Shown here: positions 37,806-47,567 of the stretch, piece by piece
Layout of the letters: each line of letters begins with the position of its first letter
Position numbering within the stretch: the stretch's first letter is position 1
Source: Gammaproteobacteria bacterium
GTDB taxonomy: Bacteria > Pseudomonadota > Gammaproteobacteria > Ga0077536
Assembly: GCA_016191285.1 (NCBI GenBank)
Contig: JACPPA010000012.1
Span: 62,001 to 126,000, forward strand
Direction of reading: 5' to 3'
Length of the DNA stretch: 64,000 bases
Made by a program: the position numbers and the translations under genes
The notes under the pieces: generated by a model
What the model saw: only the letters and a program-made list of their open reading frames with translations
Told to the model about the DNA's origin: nothing
Database searches by the model: none

Positions 37806-39374
37806 CTAGTTCACCCGCCGCTGAATCCCCACCCAGAACGGTTCGCGCAACTCGCGGCGCAAGACCTTGCCGGAAGGGTTGCGCGGCAGCGCGGCGGCGA
37901 AGTCGACGGACTTCGGTAACTTATACCCCGCGATGCGGGAGCGCGCGAAATCGATGAGTTCGTCGGCCGTCGCAGGCGTCTCCGGCTTAAGCACGATAAC
38001 GGCTTTAACCGCCTCGCCCCATTTGTCATCCGGCACGCCAATCACTGCGACATCGGCGACCGCGGGATGTCCGAATAGCGCGTTTTCCACTTCCGCCGGA
38101 TAAATATTTTCACCGCCGGAGACGATCATGTCCTTGACGCGATCGTGAATGTAGAGATAGCCATCGGTGTCGAAATAACCAGCATCGCCCGTATAAAACC
38201 ATTGCTTCACGATGGCTTTGGCGGTCGCTTCGGGTTTGTTCCAGTAGCCCTTCATGACGACGCCGCTCTGGATGGCAATCTCGCCCACGGCGCCCGATGG
38301 CAACGCCGCGCCGTGTTCGTCCATGATTTGAATGTTTATACCGGGATACGGCACGCCGCACGCGCGCAACTTGCCGCGCGCCGGATCATGCGCGGCATCC
38401 GGCAGGTAAGCACCCGCGCCAGTGGTCTCGGTCAGTCCGTAAAGCTGAATGAATTCGCATTGCAACAAGGCTTTGGCTTTCAGCAGCAAGGCCTCGGCAA
38501 TCGGCGACGCGCCATAAGACAAGCGGCGCACGCTCGAAAAATCGGTAGTCGCCGCCGCCGGATGTTGCAACATGAAAAGGATCGCGGCCGGCACCAGAAA
38601 CAATAGATTCACGCGATAGCGCGGAATGAATTCCAAAATGCGGAGCGGATCGACCTCTTTCATGATGACCGACGTGCCGCCCTGCGCCAGTGTCACCAAC
38701 CCCATGTTGCTCCCCGCGACATGGAACACCGGCATGCAGGTCAACGCTACTTCGCCGGGCTGACAATCGGACCACCCCGCGGCCTGCGCCGCGGCGAAGG
38801 TGCAGAGATAATTAGCGTGGGTTAGCTGCACGCCTTTCGGATGCCCAGTCGTCCCGCTGGTGTATAACTGCAACACATCATCATCAAGCGGAATCGTTAA
38901 TTCGGGATCGCGCGGCGACTGCGCATCGCGCCACGCATCGAAGCCCGGCCAATTCGACTGTGCGCCGTCCATCACGATGATGGTGTGCAAGCTCGGGCAC
39001 GCCGCTTGGAGTTCGTCGACCAAGCCAACGTATTCGGCGCCAACAAACAACACTGCACATGCCGCGTCGTTCAACACATAGCTTATTTCAGGTGGGACGA
39101 GCCGCCAATTGACGCCGACCACGACCAAGCGGGCTTTAATCGCGCCCAGCAGTAATTCGAAATAACGATCAGAGTTCTTGCCTAGAAATCCCACTCGCGC
39201 TTGAGGGGATAGCCCAAGCCCCAAGAGCCCTTGCGCGATTTGACTGGTATGCCGATCGAGCGCCGCGTACGACACCGACCGATCTTCGAAGATCTGCGCC
39301 GTCTGGTCCGGGCGTTCGCGCGCCTGGATCCGCGTCACGTCGGCGATGGTGTGCAGGGCGGTTAGATCGAACAT
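37806..39374 (-). CDS. Acyl-CoA synthetase (AMP-forming), long-chain fatty-acid ligase type
   Basis: A 522-residue ANL-superfamily enzyme. It has the phosphate loop LYTSGTTGHPKGV, the adenine region LYGLTETTGAG, YTGDAGYFD and the terminal catalytic lysine in GKVLRRELR. It activates a carboxylic acid with ATP and CoA. The overall pattern fits FadD3/FadD13-like ligases, but chain length and substrate cannot be read from sequence. Its start faces the kinase gene divergently, with 126 bases between it and the ATG at 39501. Confidence 0.9.
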   Translation of the reverse strand: MFDLTALHTIADVTRIQARERPDQTAQIFEDRSVSYAALDRHTSQIAQGLLGLGLSPQARVGFLGKNSDRYFELLLGAIKARLVVVGVNWRLVPPEISYVLNDAACAVLFVGAEYVGLVDELQAACPSLHTIIVMDGAQSNWPGFDAWRDAQSPRDPELTIPLDDDVLQLYTSGTTGHPKGVQLTHANYLCTFAAAQAAGWSDCQPGEVALTCMPVFHVAGSNMGLVTLAQGGTSVIMKEVDPLRILEFIPRYRVNLLFLVPAAILFMLQHPAAATTDFSSVRRLSYGASPIAEALLLKAKALLQCEFIQLYGLTETTGAGAYLPDAAHDPARGKLRACGVPYPGINIQIMDEHGAALPSGAVGEIAIQSGVVMKGYWNKPEATAKAIVKQWFYTGDAGYFDTDGYLYIHDRVKDMIVSGGENIYPAEVENALFGHPAVADVAVIGVPDDKWGEAVKAVIVLKPETPATADELIDFARSRIAGYKLPKSVDFAAALPRNPSGKVLRRELREPFWVGIQRRVN

Positions 39375-39500
39375 GAAGCGTCCTCCGGCCGTCGATGGTA
39401 CGGCAGCGTAGCGATTTAGGACTGCTATTTAACACCGTTTCGCATCCAGAGTACGGGCACTCGCCTAAACTTTTGTGGCAGTACGCCGATTCCATCAGCA

Positions 39501-40778
39501 ATGAAGCTGATCATCATCGATACCTCAAAAACCTACATGGCGCAGGTCCGTCATGCCTTGGCCAAGACGCTACCCGACATCGAAGTCACCGAATACGATG
39601 CCGACCAGCAAGGCCTGCCGGCCGCGGATTTTCGCTGAGATCTCTACGATGCGGCTCTGCTCAGCCAGGATTTGGGCGATGGCCCAGCCGGCATAAAATG
39701 GCTGACGCGCTATCGAGACGCGCCGGGTTTTCCGCCGACGATCCTAGTCGCGAACGGGGATGACTATTTGGCGGTCGCCGCCATCAAAGCCGGCGCAGTG
39801 GATTATTTGCGCCGCGAACATGCACACGGCGAACGACTGCGTGCGCTGCTCGGCGCACTCACGCCGCGCGCCGCCGCGAACCCAGAGGCGACACTACCCC
39901 TAAAGGATTACCTACGGCATGCGCGCGATCGCAACCGACACTTCGGCTTGCCACCCATGGATAGCAGCGATCATCGCTTTGTCCGCCTGATCGGCCAGGG
40001 TGGATTTTCACGCGTTTATCTGGCCGAACGCCTCCACGATGGGGCGGCCGTGGTGCTCAAGGTGATCGACACTCAGCACCTTGACGAACCCGTGATCATT
40101 CAGCGTTTTGTGCGCGAGGCAGAACTCATTGCCGCCATCGACAACCCCTACGTCGTTAAAGTGTACGACCAAGGATTCACCTCTGATTACGGGTATATCG
40201 CGATGGAGTTTTTCCAGCACGGGGATTTGAAACAGCGCCTCGAGGCCGGCCTGACCGTGGCCGCCGCGGTGGCCTACATGCGAGGCATCGCGCACGGGCT
40301 GCAAGCCATCCATGCGTGCGACGTGATTCACCGCGATCTCAAACCCGGCAACATCATGTTTCGCGCGGACGATTCGCTCGCGCTGGCGGATTTCGGGATC
40401 TCCAAACGTTTGCACGACACTCACGATCTGACCGTCGCCTCCGGCGTGGTCGGCACTCCGAGTTATCTGAGTCCCGAGCAGGCCATGGGTGCGCCGGTCG
40501 ATGCACGCACCGATCTCTATAGCGCCGGTGTGATCTTCTACGAGCTCTTGGCGGGACGTAAGCCGTTCCGCGCCGATTCTGCTGCCGCGCTGGTGTATCA
40601 GCACCTGCATACGCCACCGCCGCGCCTTCCGCCTGAACTGGCAGCCGTGCAGCCGATCGTTGATATCTTGCTCGCCAAGAAACCTGACGAGCGCTTTGAT
40701 TCGGCTGATGAGTTTCTCTTAAGCTTGGATACTTGGTTGCCGGCGAATTACGGCTCGAATTTACGTGTGGCGGCGTAG
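39501..40778 (+). pseudogene. Receiver-like domain plus Ser/Thr protein kinase, interrupted by in-frame TGA
   Basis: From the ATG at 39501 the frame encodes MKLIIIDTSKTYMAQVRHAL, a receiver-domain-like start, then meets TGA at 39636-39638 (codon 46) and continues in frame with DLYDAALLSQDLG and TILVANGDDYLAVAAIKAGAVDYL to a complete kinase. The kinase half has GQGGFSRVY, VVLKVID (Lys), HRDLKPGN, DFG and a SPE in place of APE. Numbered from the TTG at 39672, these fall at about residues 103, 130, 220 and 240. The receiver lacks the usual phospho-acceptor Asp (SQD at that place). Either a nonsense mutation (a Trp codon TGG to TGA is the simplest guess), a sequencing error, or a re-initiated kinase starting at 39672. 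The kinase itself looks functional. Confidence 0.7.
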
Positions 40779-41095
40779 ACTCTTTTTCCGCAGCACAGTG
40801 CATTCGAGACGACACGCTCGCAACGACAGCGCATTATTCTGATCGGAAGTTACCGTGGGAGCCGCTTTAGCGGCGAATCCTGGCGGGCGCTTAGGTTCAA
40901 AAGATTCGCGGATAAATCCGCTCCCACAAGAGGACGCTGCTGAGCTGATCTGTGGGAGCCGCTTTAGCGGCGAATCCTGGCGGGCGCTTAGGAGGTTCAA
41001 AAGATTCGCGGATAAATCCGCTCCCACAGAAAAAGCGAGTCTTTATTGCTACGCTATTCGCGGATAAATCCGCTCCCGCCAAAACGGTGGCATGC
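40779..41095. repeat. Block of five REP-like units with two near-identical composite copies
   Basis: GTGGGAGCCGCTTTAGCGGCGAATCC, GGCGGGCGCTTAG, TTCAAAAGATTCGCGGATAAATCCGCTCCCACA is present twice in tandem (about 40856-40930 and 40951-41030), the second copy having an extra AGG. A fifth unit, ATTCGCGGATAAATCCGCTCCCGCC, ends at 41081. Tandem duplication of a mixed pair (TTTAGC arm plus TAAATC arm) suggests recent amplification. It lies between the convergent kinase and flavoprotein genes. Confidence 0.8.
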
Positions 41096-42346
41096 TTATG
41101 CCGGGTATTTTTCCTCCCGGCCGCGCATCGCCCATGCGGCGGCCGCGGCTCCAGATATATGCCCGGTCGCCAAGCACGCGGTCAACAAATACCCACCCGT
41201 TGGCGCTTCCCAATCCAACATTTCACCCGCGGCGAACACCCCCGGTATGGCGCGTAACATGAGCCGCTCATCCAACGCTTCAAATTGAATGCCACCCGCC
41301 GTGCTGATGGCTTCGGCCAACGGCCGCGCGGCCGTGAGTCGGACCGGCAGCGCTTTAATGCTTCGCGCTAGCGCCGCTGGATCATCAAAGGTGGTACGCG
41401 ATAATACCTCATGCAGCAACGCCGATTTGACGCCATCGATACGCGCCTTGCGTTTAAGATGGGTGGCCATCGATCGCGCACCGCGCGGTTCGCCGAGCAC
41501 GCGGGTAAGCGTTGCGAGGTCTAGATCCGGCGTGAGATCAAGTTCGAGTTGCGCGCGACCCACAAGCGCGATCTGCTCGCGCAATACCGCGCTAAGCGCG
41601 TAGATAACACCCCCTTCTACGCCATAAGCCGTCACCATTAACTCACCGCGTATTGCCGGCCGATCGACCGTACGGGCAGCCACTGGCTTCACCGGTGCGC
41701 CGGCAAATCGTTCACGCAGATGCGCTGACCACGCGACTTCAAATCCACAGTTCGACGGTTTGAGTGGGGCCACCGCCACGCCACGCGCGCTAAGGGTTTC
41801 AACCCACGCGCCATCGGCGCCTAGTCGCGGCCAGCTCGCGCCGCCCAGGGCCAGCACCACTGCCTGCGCGCTAACCAATTCCGGCCCGGCGGGCGACTCG
41901 AATAACCAATCACCGGCATCGCTCCAGCCTCGCCAACGTCGGCGCATCACGAACCGAACGCCTTGGGCACGCAAGCGATGAAGCCAGCGACGAAGCAGTG
42001 TCGCGGCCTTGTAGTCGCTCGGGAATACTCGACCGGAAGACCCGATCACCGTCGCGACACCCAGCGCCAGCGCCCAATCGCGGATCGCCTCCGGTCCGAA
42101 CGCGTCCAGCGCCGGCTTGAGAAGCGTCGCCCGTGTTCCGTAGCGCGTCGGAAATTGCACGCTCGGCTCACTATGCGTGAGATTGAGGCCGCCTTTGCCC
42201 GCCAGCAGGAATTTGCGGCCCACCGAGGCCATGCCGTCGAACACCGTGACGCGCGCACCGGCGATCACAGCCGCTTCCGCCGCCATGAGACCGGCCGGCC
42301 CACCGCCAATCACGGCGACTTCAACGTCGCGGACGGCATTCGTCAT
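41096..42346 (-). CDS. HI0933/YhiN-family flavoprotein
   Basis: A 416-residue FAD-binding protein. It opens with VAVIGGGPAGLMAAEAAVIAGARVTVFD and GRKFLLAGKGGLNLTHSEP, the signature of the HI0933-like family. Later parts (VLALGGASWPRLGADG; GVFAAGEMLDWEAPTGGYLLTACLATG) match the TIGR03862-type subgroup. An NAD(P)H-linked reductase role is likely, since BaiN in the same family reduces steroid double bonds, but the substrate is unknown. The next gene on this strand is 28 bases upstream, so they may be co-transcribed. Confidence 0.85.
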   Translation of the reverse strand: MTNAVRDVEVAVIGGGPAGLMAAEAAVIAGARVTVFDGMASVGRKFLLAGKGGLNLTHSEPSVQFPTRYGTRATLLKPALDAFGPEAIRDWALALGVATVIGSSGRVFPSDYKAATLLRRWLHRLRAQGVRFVMRRRWRGWSDAGDWLFESPAGPELVSAQAVVLALGGASWPRLGADGAWVETLSARGVAVAPLKPSNCGFEVAWSAHLRERFAGAPVKPVAARTVDRPAIRGELMVTAYGVEGGVIYALSAVLREQIALVGRAQLELDLTPDLDLATLTRVLGEPRGARSMATHLKRKARIDGVKSALLHEVLSRTTFDDPAALARSIKALPVRLTAARPLAEAISTAGGIQFEALDERLMLRAIPGVFAAGEMLDWEAPTGGYLLTACLATGHISGAAAAAWAMRGREEKYPA

Positions 42347-42374
42347 CGTGGTTAAACCACGATGACGCGGCGGC

Positions 42375-43187
42375 TCACCACGTAATGGTAGATTCGAGTC
42401 GACGTTTGCGTGCCTCCCAATCGGGCAGCACCGAACTCAACAAACGATAGAACCGCGGCCCATGGCCGCGATAGCTCAGATGACAGAGCTCATGGAACAC
42501 GACGTATTCAATGCATTCGCGTGGCGATTGAATGAGCACGGAGTTCAACGTCATGCCGCGTTGCGTACACAAGGTGCCCCAGCGCGTGCGCAGCGTGCGC
42601 ACTTTCAGCGCCGGTAACGGATGCTGTGCGAAGCGCGGATGCGCATGACAGGCCGCGAGAACTTTGGCGAACTCCACTCGCGCATGCGTGTGATACCAGC
42701 GCGCCAGGGCGGATTCGGTTGAACTCGGATCGGCGGCGGCGAGGCCGCTCACTTTAAGTTCATCGCCCGCGATTACGATTTTTGAACTGCGATCCGGACA
42801 CAGCACGAGCCGGTATTCACGTCCAAGGTACAGATGTGCTTCGCCGGCGCGATACTGCGGCGCCGGACGCGGCGGCGGCAGGGTTTCAAAATGCGCGAGC
42901 TGACGGGCGATCCAGCGTTGATGCCGCGTGATGTAGCGCGACACCACGTCATCGGGACACGCACTCGGCGCGCGCACGATAACGCGCGCATCGCGATAGA
43001 CCTCCAGCGCCAACGAACGCCGACGCATACTGTGTTTCACTTCGTAGGCTATCGGCCCGTTGCGTGGCGGGGTTACCGCAGCGACAAATGGTGACGGATT
43101 TAAATTCGTCCCCAGTGGAACAGGTTTGGCCCCGGCCGGCGCCGGACCGTGCAGAAAATCAAATAAAAGTTGAACGGGCTTTAACAC
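42375..43187 (-). CDS. YgjP-like M48-related metalloprotease (DUF45)
   Basis: A 270-residue protein. The zinc motif is VFHELCHLSYRGHGPRFY (HExxH plus a downstream His), preceded by RTRWGTLCTQRGMTLN and LIQSPRECIEYV, as in YgjP. The N-terminal 60 residues are variable and include LGTNLNPSPF, encoded by one copy of the GACGGATTTAAATTCGTC repeat (43093-43110), so a mobile-looking repeat is read through as coding sequence. The true start might lie further downstream (for example Met at residue 54), which would leave the repeat outside the gene. Confidence 0.82.
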   Translation of the reverse strand: MLKPVQLLFDFLHGPAPAGAKPVPLGTNLNPSPFVAAVTPPRNGPIAYEVKHSMRRRSLALEVYRDARVIVRAPSACPDDVVSRYITRHQRWIARQLAHFETLPPPRPAPQYRAGEAHLYLGREYRLVLCPDRSSKIVIAGDELKVSGLAAADPSSTESALARWYHTHARVEFAKVLAACHAHPRFAQHPLPALKVRTLRTRWGTLCTQRGMTLNSVLIQSPRECIEYVVFHELCHLSYRGHGPRFYRLLSSVLPDWEARKRRLESTITW

Positions 43188-43312
43188 TGCTTACCGGCGC
43201 CTGGGCTTGATTGGGGACGGATTTTAAACTCGTCCCATCGGGGAGTCTGTCGATTCTTGTGAACACTGTCCAGACGCTAAAGGCGATTGAGGACGGATTT
43301 AAATCCGTCCTC
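43093..43312. repeat. Three copies of the GGACGGATTTAAATCCGTCC palindrome
   Basis: Copies lie at 43093-43110 (GACGGATTTAAATTCGTC), 43213-43236 (imperfect, with an extra T) and 43289-43312 (a 24-base perfect palindrome: GAGGACGGATTT followed by its reverse complement). Spacing is about 120 and 76 bases. The first overlaps the 5' part of the YgjP-like gene; the other two lie upstream of the MFS gene. A further weak relative (GGGACGGAAATTGTCC) is near 53155. Confidence 0.75.
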
Positions 43313-43357
43313 ACCGGTACCGTCCCCTGGGGTCCGGTTACTCGTTACAATTGCTCG

Positions 43358-44575
43358 ATGCCAACCGCGCCAACCTTAAAAGCCGAAATGACGGCGGGCT
43401 GGTTGTTGCTGGCGGCGGCGACCTGGGGTTGCGGAATGGGCGCGTCGTCGCTGCTCTACTATAGCTTCGGCATTTTTGTCGCGCCCGTGCAGGCAGAATT
43501 TCATTGGACGCGGGGCGACGTGACGTCGGCACTGTTTTTCGGTAGCTTCGGCCTCATCGCCGCCGCGCCAGTGCTAGGTTTTTTGATCGATCGTTGTGGC
43601 GCGCGCCACGTGGCGCTCGTCGCCATCCCAGCGTTCACCGGCGTGTTATTCGCGCTAAGCCGCTTTGACGGCTCACTCACGACCTTTTACGCGATGTTCT
43701 TTTTAGCCACCGTATTGGGCAGCGGCACGACCCCGATCCTTTATACGCGGGCGGTGGCCGGCAACTTTGACGTGGCGCGCGGCCTGGCGTTAGGGATCAC
43801 CTTGGCCGGCCCTGGCACCGCAGCGGTCGTCCTGCCACCCTTCATGCTCGACACGATCACGCTGCACGGCTGGCGCCACGGCTTTGAAGTGCTCGCGTTG
43901 CTGGCGATCACGCCGTGGGTGTTTGTGTATTGGTTTCTCGGTCGCACGCCGCCCGCTACGCGAATCGCGCCGGTCCTGGCGGGAATGAAGCCGCGTGACG
44001 CGCTTCGGACCCGCGCGTTTTGGACGATCGCGGTGGGCTTTACCGGCATTTCGATCGGCTGCTCCGCGCTGGTCGTGCATCTTGTCCCGCTGCTGCGCGA
44101 CGCCGGCGTTGCCGCCGCCAGCGCGGCGCGCATCGCCTCGATGATCGGCGTCGGCGTCATTCTCGGCCGCGTCGGGATCGGCTGGCTGATCGATCGCGTG
44201 TTTGCGCCGTACGTTGCAGCGGTGATTTTCTCGATTACCGCGGGGGGCTGTGCGCTACTTGCCGCCGCTGGGCCCGACCAAGCGCCAGTGGCCGCGTTTC
44301 TAATCGGTTTATCGCTCGGCGCCGAGGTCGATCTCCTCGCGTATCTCACCTCACGCTATTTTGGGCTGCGTAATTATGGCTTTCTATATGCCACGATCTA
44401 CGCCTGCTTTTGGAGCGGGATTGCGTTAGGTCCGGCGCTCGCTGGACGTCTTTTCGATCGCTTTGGCAATTACGATCTTGCACTTCGTATGATCGTCGGG
44501 TTGCTCGTCTTCGGCGCACTCGCCGCGCTTAGTTTGCCGCGCTTTGCGCTCGATTCACAGCAACGTCCCCACTAA
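43358..44575 (+). CDS. MFS transporter
   Basis: A 405-residue membrane protein with twelve hydrophobic segments. The loop [14 protein letters not shown] between helices 2 and 3 and the loop [13 protein letters not shown] in the second half are the major facilitator signatures. The architecture resembles oxalate/formate or monocarboxylate-type antiporters, but the substrate cannot be assigned. The ATG at 43358 starts just before the first helix; the longer frame to 43211 translates palindromic repeats and is rejected. Confidence 0.87.
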   Translation: MPTAPTLKAEMTAGWLLLAAATWGCGMGASSLLYYSFGIFVAPVQAEFHWTRGDVTSALFFGSFGLIAAAPVLGFLIDRCGARHVALVAIPAFTGVLFALSRFDGSLTTFYAMFFLATVLGSGTTPILYTRAVAGNFDVARGLALGITLAGPGTAAVVLPPFMLDTITLHGWRHGFEVLALLAITPWVFVYWFLGRTPPATRIAPVLAGMKPRDALRTRAFWTIAVGFTGISIGCSALVVHLVPLLRDAGVAAASAARIASMIGVGVILGRVGIGWLIDRVFAPYVAAVIFSITAGGCALLAAAGPDQAPVAAFLIGLSLGAEVDLLAYLTSRYFGLRNYGFLYATIYACFWSGIALGPALAGRLFDRFGNYDLALRMIVGLLVFGALAALSLPRFALDSQQRPH

Positions 44576-44613
44576 ACTCCCCGTCCCTCATCGACAATCT
44601 TCAAGGAGCTCAC

Positions 44614-44925
44614 GTGTCCCAGTTCGACCATGTCTCGGTTGTTAAAAGATCGAATATTTATTTTGACGGTAAGTGCGTCAGCCACACCGTGTTATTTCCC
44701 GATGGCACGAAGAAAACCGTGGGCGTTATTTTCCCAAGCCGGCTAACCTTCAATACGGGCGCACCCGAGTTGATGGAAATCCTCGGTGGGCGTTGCCGCG
44801 TTCAATTAGCCGGCGCCAGCGCTTGGCAGGACTACCCGGCCGGCAGCAGTTTCAAGGTGCCTGGCGATAGTCGATTCGAAATCGAAGTCCTAGAGACCGT
44901 CGATTATGTCTGTCACTTTGGTTGA
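44614..44925 (+). CDS. ppnP: Pyrimidine/purine nucleoside phosphorylase PpnP
   Basis: A 103-residue cupin-like protein. [48 protein letters not shown] and the terminal VDYVCHFG match the PpnP (former UPF0345/YaiE) family at full length. PpnP phosphorolyses several nucleosides. GTG start with a strong AAGGAG at 44602-44607. It lies 38 bases after the MFS gene on the same strand, so the transporter could supply a nucleoside, but this is inference. Confidence 0.92.
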   Translation: MSQFDHVSVVKRSNIYFDGKCVSHTVLFPDGTKKTVGVIFPSRLTFNTGAPELMEILGGRCRVQLAGASAWQDYPAGSSFKVPGDSRFEIEVLETVDYVCHFG

Positions 44926-44996
44926 GCCTGGTCACACGCTACGGGTAGTCAGAATAGATAGAAGCTTGAAGTACAGACGACGTTCGACAGGCCTTT

Positions 44997-45178
44997 CCCC
45001 CTCACCCCGGCCCTCTCCCGCAAGGGGAGAGGGAGTATGTCGTTCGGCGTTGCGTCGACCATTCCGCCCTGTCCCCTCTCCCCTCGCGGGAGAGGGGACA
45101 GGGTGAGGGGGCGAGACCGATACAGCGCAAATCTTTTTCCTCGCCCCTTGCGGGAGAGGGTCGGGCTGAGGGTCTGGT
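44997..45178. repeat. CTCTCCCGCAAGGGGAGAG-type palindromic repeats
   Basis: CCCTCTCCCGCAAGGGGAGAGGG (about 45010-45032), then CCCCTCTCCCCTCGCGGGAGAGGGG near 45075-45100, then CTTGCGGGAGAGGGTCGGGCTGAGGG near 45150-45175, flanked by CCCCTCACCC / GGGTGAGGGG. This is a common proteobacterial intergenic repeat; a second block is at 59905-60031. Located between the convergent ppnP and coxL-like genes. Confidence 0.8.
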
Positions 45179-45186
45179 GCGCCGAT

Positions 45187-47556
45187 TCAATCGTCGACCT
45201 TACGCGCAGCCTCGATCAGCCGCCACAGCCGTTCCGGCGTAAACGGCATTTCAGTAATCGGTGCGCCAAACGGCGCCAAGGCATCCGCCAACGCATTGCC
45301 TAACGCTCCTGGCACCATGCCCGTTGGCCCTTCGCCCTTGCCTTTCGAACCCAACGGATTGTGTGGCGTCGGCACATTGTGCTCATGGGTCTCGATATAC
45401 GGCAGATCGCGCGCCGACGCGATGAGGTATTCCTGCAGCGATCGCGTGAGCTGCTCGCCGTCCACGGTATAGACAAATTCTTCGAGGCAGGCATTGCTGA
45501 TCCCAAGTGCAATACCGCCATGCAATTGCCCGCGCACGATGGTGGGATTGATCGGACGTCCGGCGTCATCTACCGCGACGTAACGCAAAATCCTGAAACG
45601 CCCACTGTCGGGAAATACTTCGACCGTTACCGCATGCACATTGCAACTGTGCATGCCGGTGGTATCCGCCTCGAAATGCGCCGTGTGGTCCAAGCCCCCC
45701 TCCATGCCGGGCGGCAATTCGGTCGGTGCCAACAACGCGGTTTCCGCGATCCGCTGCAAGGAAATCTGCTGCTGCGGACTGTCTACCAAGCGTACTGCGC
45801 CAGCCCGGAATTCAAACGCGGAGTCGTCGGCGGTGATCTGCAGCAGATGCCGCGCAATCGCAATCAGCTTGGGTTTCAAACCACGCGCGGCCATCACTGC
45901 CGCGCTGGTCGTATAGCCCCCCATGCGCGAGGCCAAGGTGCCAGCCGCGAACGGCGCCGCCTGGGTGTCGCCGGAAATCACATAAACATCGTCTGGCGTG
46001 ATCCCCAGTTCGTCGGCGACTACCTGCGAAATCGTCGTGTCGTGCCCCTGCCCCTGAGGCTGATCGCCATGTGCGACCTGGACCTGACCGTTGGCATCGA
46101 AGCGGATCGTGGCCACGCCAAAGCCGGGCTGGCGTTCCATCGGGACCAAAATCTGCGATGACAAGCCTGAAAATTCAATGCCGAGACTTAAGCCCAATCC
46201 AAGGTAGCGCCCGTTCGCACGCGCGGCCTGTTGCTCGACGCGGAACGCGTCGTAATCGATTGCGGCTTTTAGCTTTTTAAGCGCGCCGACGAAATCACCG
46301 GAATCCACATTGACACCGGTCGCCGTCACGTACGGAAAAGTCTTGATGCAGTTCTTCTCGCGCATCATCAACGGATCAAGCCCCAAGCGGAGCGCGGCGA
46401 TATCCACAATGCGATCGATCGCGAAGCGTCCGGTGAACGACCCGAACGATCGACTCGGCGTAAGCCCTGCCTTATTGGTGACGACACAGGTTAAATCGAT
46501 ATCGACGTTCGGTATCACGTAGCCATTCGGTAGGTACATCATGCCGAGCCAAGGCATCGCAAAACTCACATAGATGGGGACGCGCGCGTCGCCACAATTC
46601 GCGATCATGCGATCGCGCAGACCGAGAATGGTGCCGTCGACCGCCACCGCGAGTTCGAGTTCGTGGATTTGATCGCGTTCCTGACCGATGTTGAGCAAAT
46701 TTTCCTGACGCGTCTCGATCCACTTGATCGGCCGACCGTACTTCATCGCTAAGTAGCAGATCAGTATCTCCTCGCGATAGAGCGGTGCCTTCACGCCAAA
46801 ACCGCCGCCCACATCCTTGGGCGCGATGACGCGAATTTTGCTATCCGGAATTTTAAAATAGGCAGCCAACAAATGCCGTTTGATATGCGAGCGCTGGGTG
46901 GTCAACCATACCGTCAACCCTTCGGCCGCGTCATAGCGGGCGAGACAGGCGCGCGGTTCCATCGGACTCGCGCCGCAGCGATGACCTTTGAAACGCTCTT
47001 TGACGACCACTGCGGCCGCGGCAAACGCGGTATCGGTGTCGCCGTGTTGCAGATGTTGATGGTAGACCACGTTGTCGCCCCACTCGGGATAGAGCAGCGG
47101 CGCGCCGGCGGCCAATGCAGCTTCGGCATCCACGACTACCGGCAACGGCGCGTATTCAACCGCGACGAGATCGAGCGCGTCTTCCAATACATAACGGTCT
47201 TTGGCAATGACCGCCGCGACGAGATCCCCGACGTATTTCACCTCGTCGACCGGCAGCGGTCCGAAAATCGGACGCTTGGTTTCGCCGGGTAACTTCGGCA
47301 CGGAGAGATCGGACAGGATCGGTCCCAGATGCGCGGTATCCTGGCCCGTGACGACTGCGAGCACGCCCGGCAAGGCGCGCGCCGCGTCTGCCTCGATGCG
47401 CACAATCCGCGCATGCGCGTGGGAGCTACGCACAAAACCCACCACCGCCATGCGCGGCAAGGTTAAGTCCGCCACATACTGGCCCTGGCCGATCAACAAC
47501 CGGTGGTCTTCCTTGCGCTTAATCGATTGCCCGACCCACGGCTTCTGCGCGTTCAT
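45187..47556 (-). CDS. Molybdenum hydroxylase large subunit (CoxL/xanthine dehydrogenase family)
   Basis: A 789-residue molybdopterin-cytosine-dinucleotide-type subunit. The N-terminus VGQSIKRKEDHRLLIGQGQYVADL, then IRVIAPKDVGGGFGVK, GDQPQGQGHDTTISQVVADELG and the GKGEGPTG active-site glutamate region near the C-terminus are typical. The active-site loop (about residues 365-372) reads SRSFGSF, matching neither AYXCSFR (form I CO dehydrogenase) nor AYXGAGR (form II), so CO is not the likely substrate. ATG at 47556 is chosen; upstream sequence overlaps the small-subunit gene. It ends the operon coxM-coxS-coxL (medium, small, large). Confidence 0.88.
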   Translation of the reverse strand: MNAQKPWVGQSIKRKEDHRLLIGQGQYVADLTLPRMAVVGFVRSSHAHARIVRIEADAARALPGVLAVVTGQDTAHLGPILSDLSVPKLPGETKRPIFGPLPVDEVKYVGDLVAAVIAKDRYVLEDALDLVAVEYAPLPVVVDAEAALAAGAPLLYPEWGDNVVYHQHLQHGDTDTAFAAAAVVVKERFKGHRCGASPMEPRACLARYDAAEGLTVWLTTQRSHIKRHLLAAYFKIPDSKIRVIAPKDVGGGFGVKAPLYREEILICYLAMKYGRPIKWIETRQENLLNIGQERDQIHELELAVAVDGTILGLRDRMIANCGDARVPIYVSFAMPWLGMMYLPNGYVIPNVDIDLTCVVTNKAGLTPSRSFGSFTGRFAIDRIVDIAALRLGLDPLMMREKNCIKTFPYVTATGVNVDSGDFVGALKKLKAAIDYDAFRVEQQAARANGRYLGLGLSLGIEFSGLSSQILVPMERQPGFGVATIRFDANGQVQVAHGDQPQGQGHDTTISQVVADELGITPDDVYVISGDTQAAPFAAGTLASRMGGYTTSAAVMAARGLKPKLIAIARHLLQITADDSAFEFRAGAVRLVDSPQQQISLQRIAETALLAPTELPPGMEGGLDHTAHFEADTTGMHSCNVHAVTVEVFPDSGRFRILRYVAVDDAGRPINPTIVRGQLHGGIALGISNACLEEFVYTVDGEQLTRSLQEYLIASARDLPYIETHEHNVPTPHNPLGSKGKGEGPTGMVPGALGNALADALAPFGAPITEMPFTPERLWRLIEAARKVDD

Positions 47557-47567
47557 CGCATCATCCG

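Noticed and set aside
39395-39763. Plus-strand frame beginning in the fadD/kinase intergenic region
   Set aside because: It is in a different frame from the receiver-kinase gene and has no recognisable domain.
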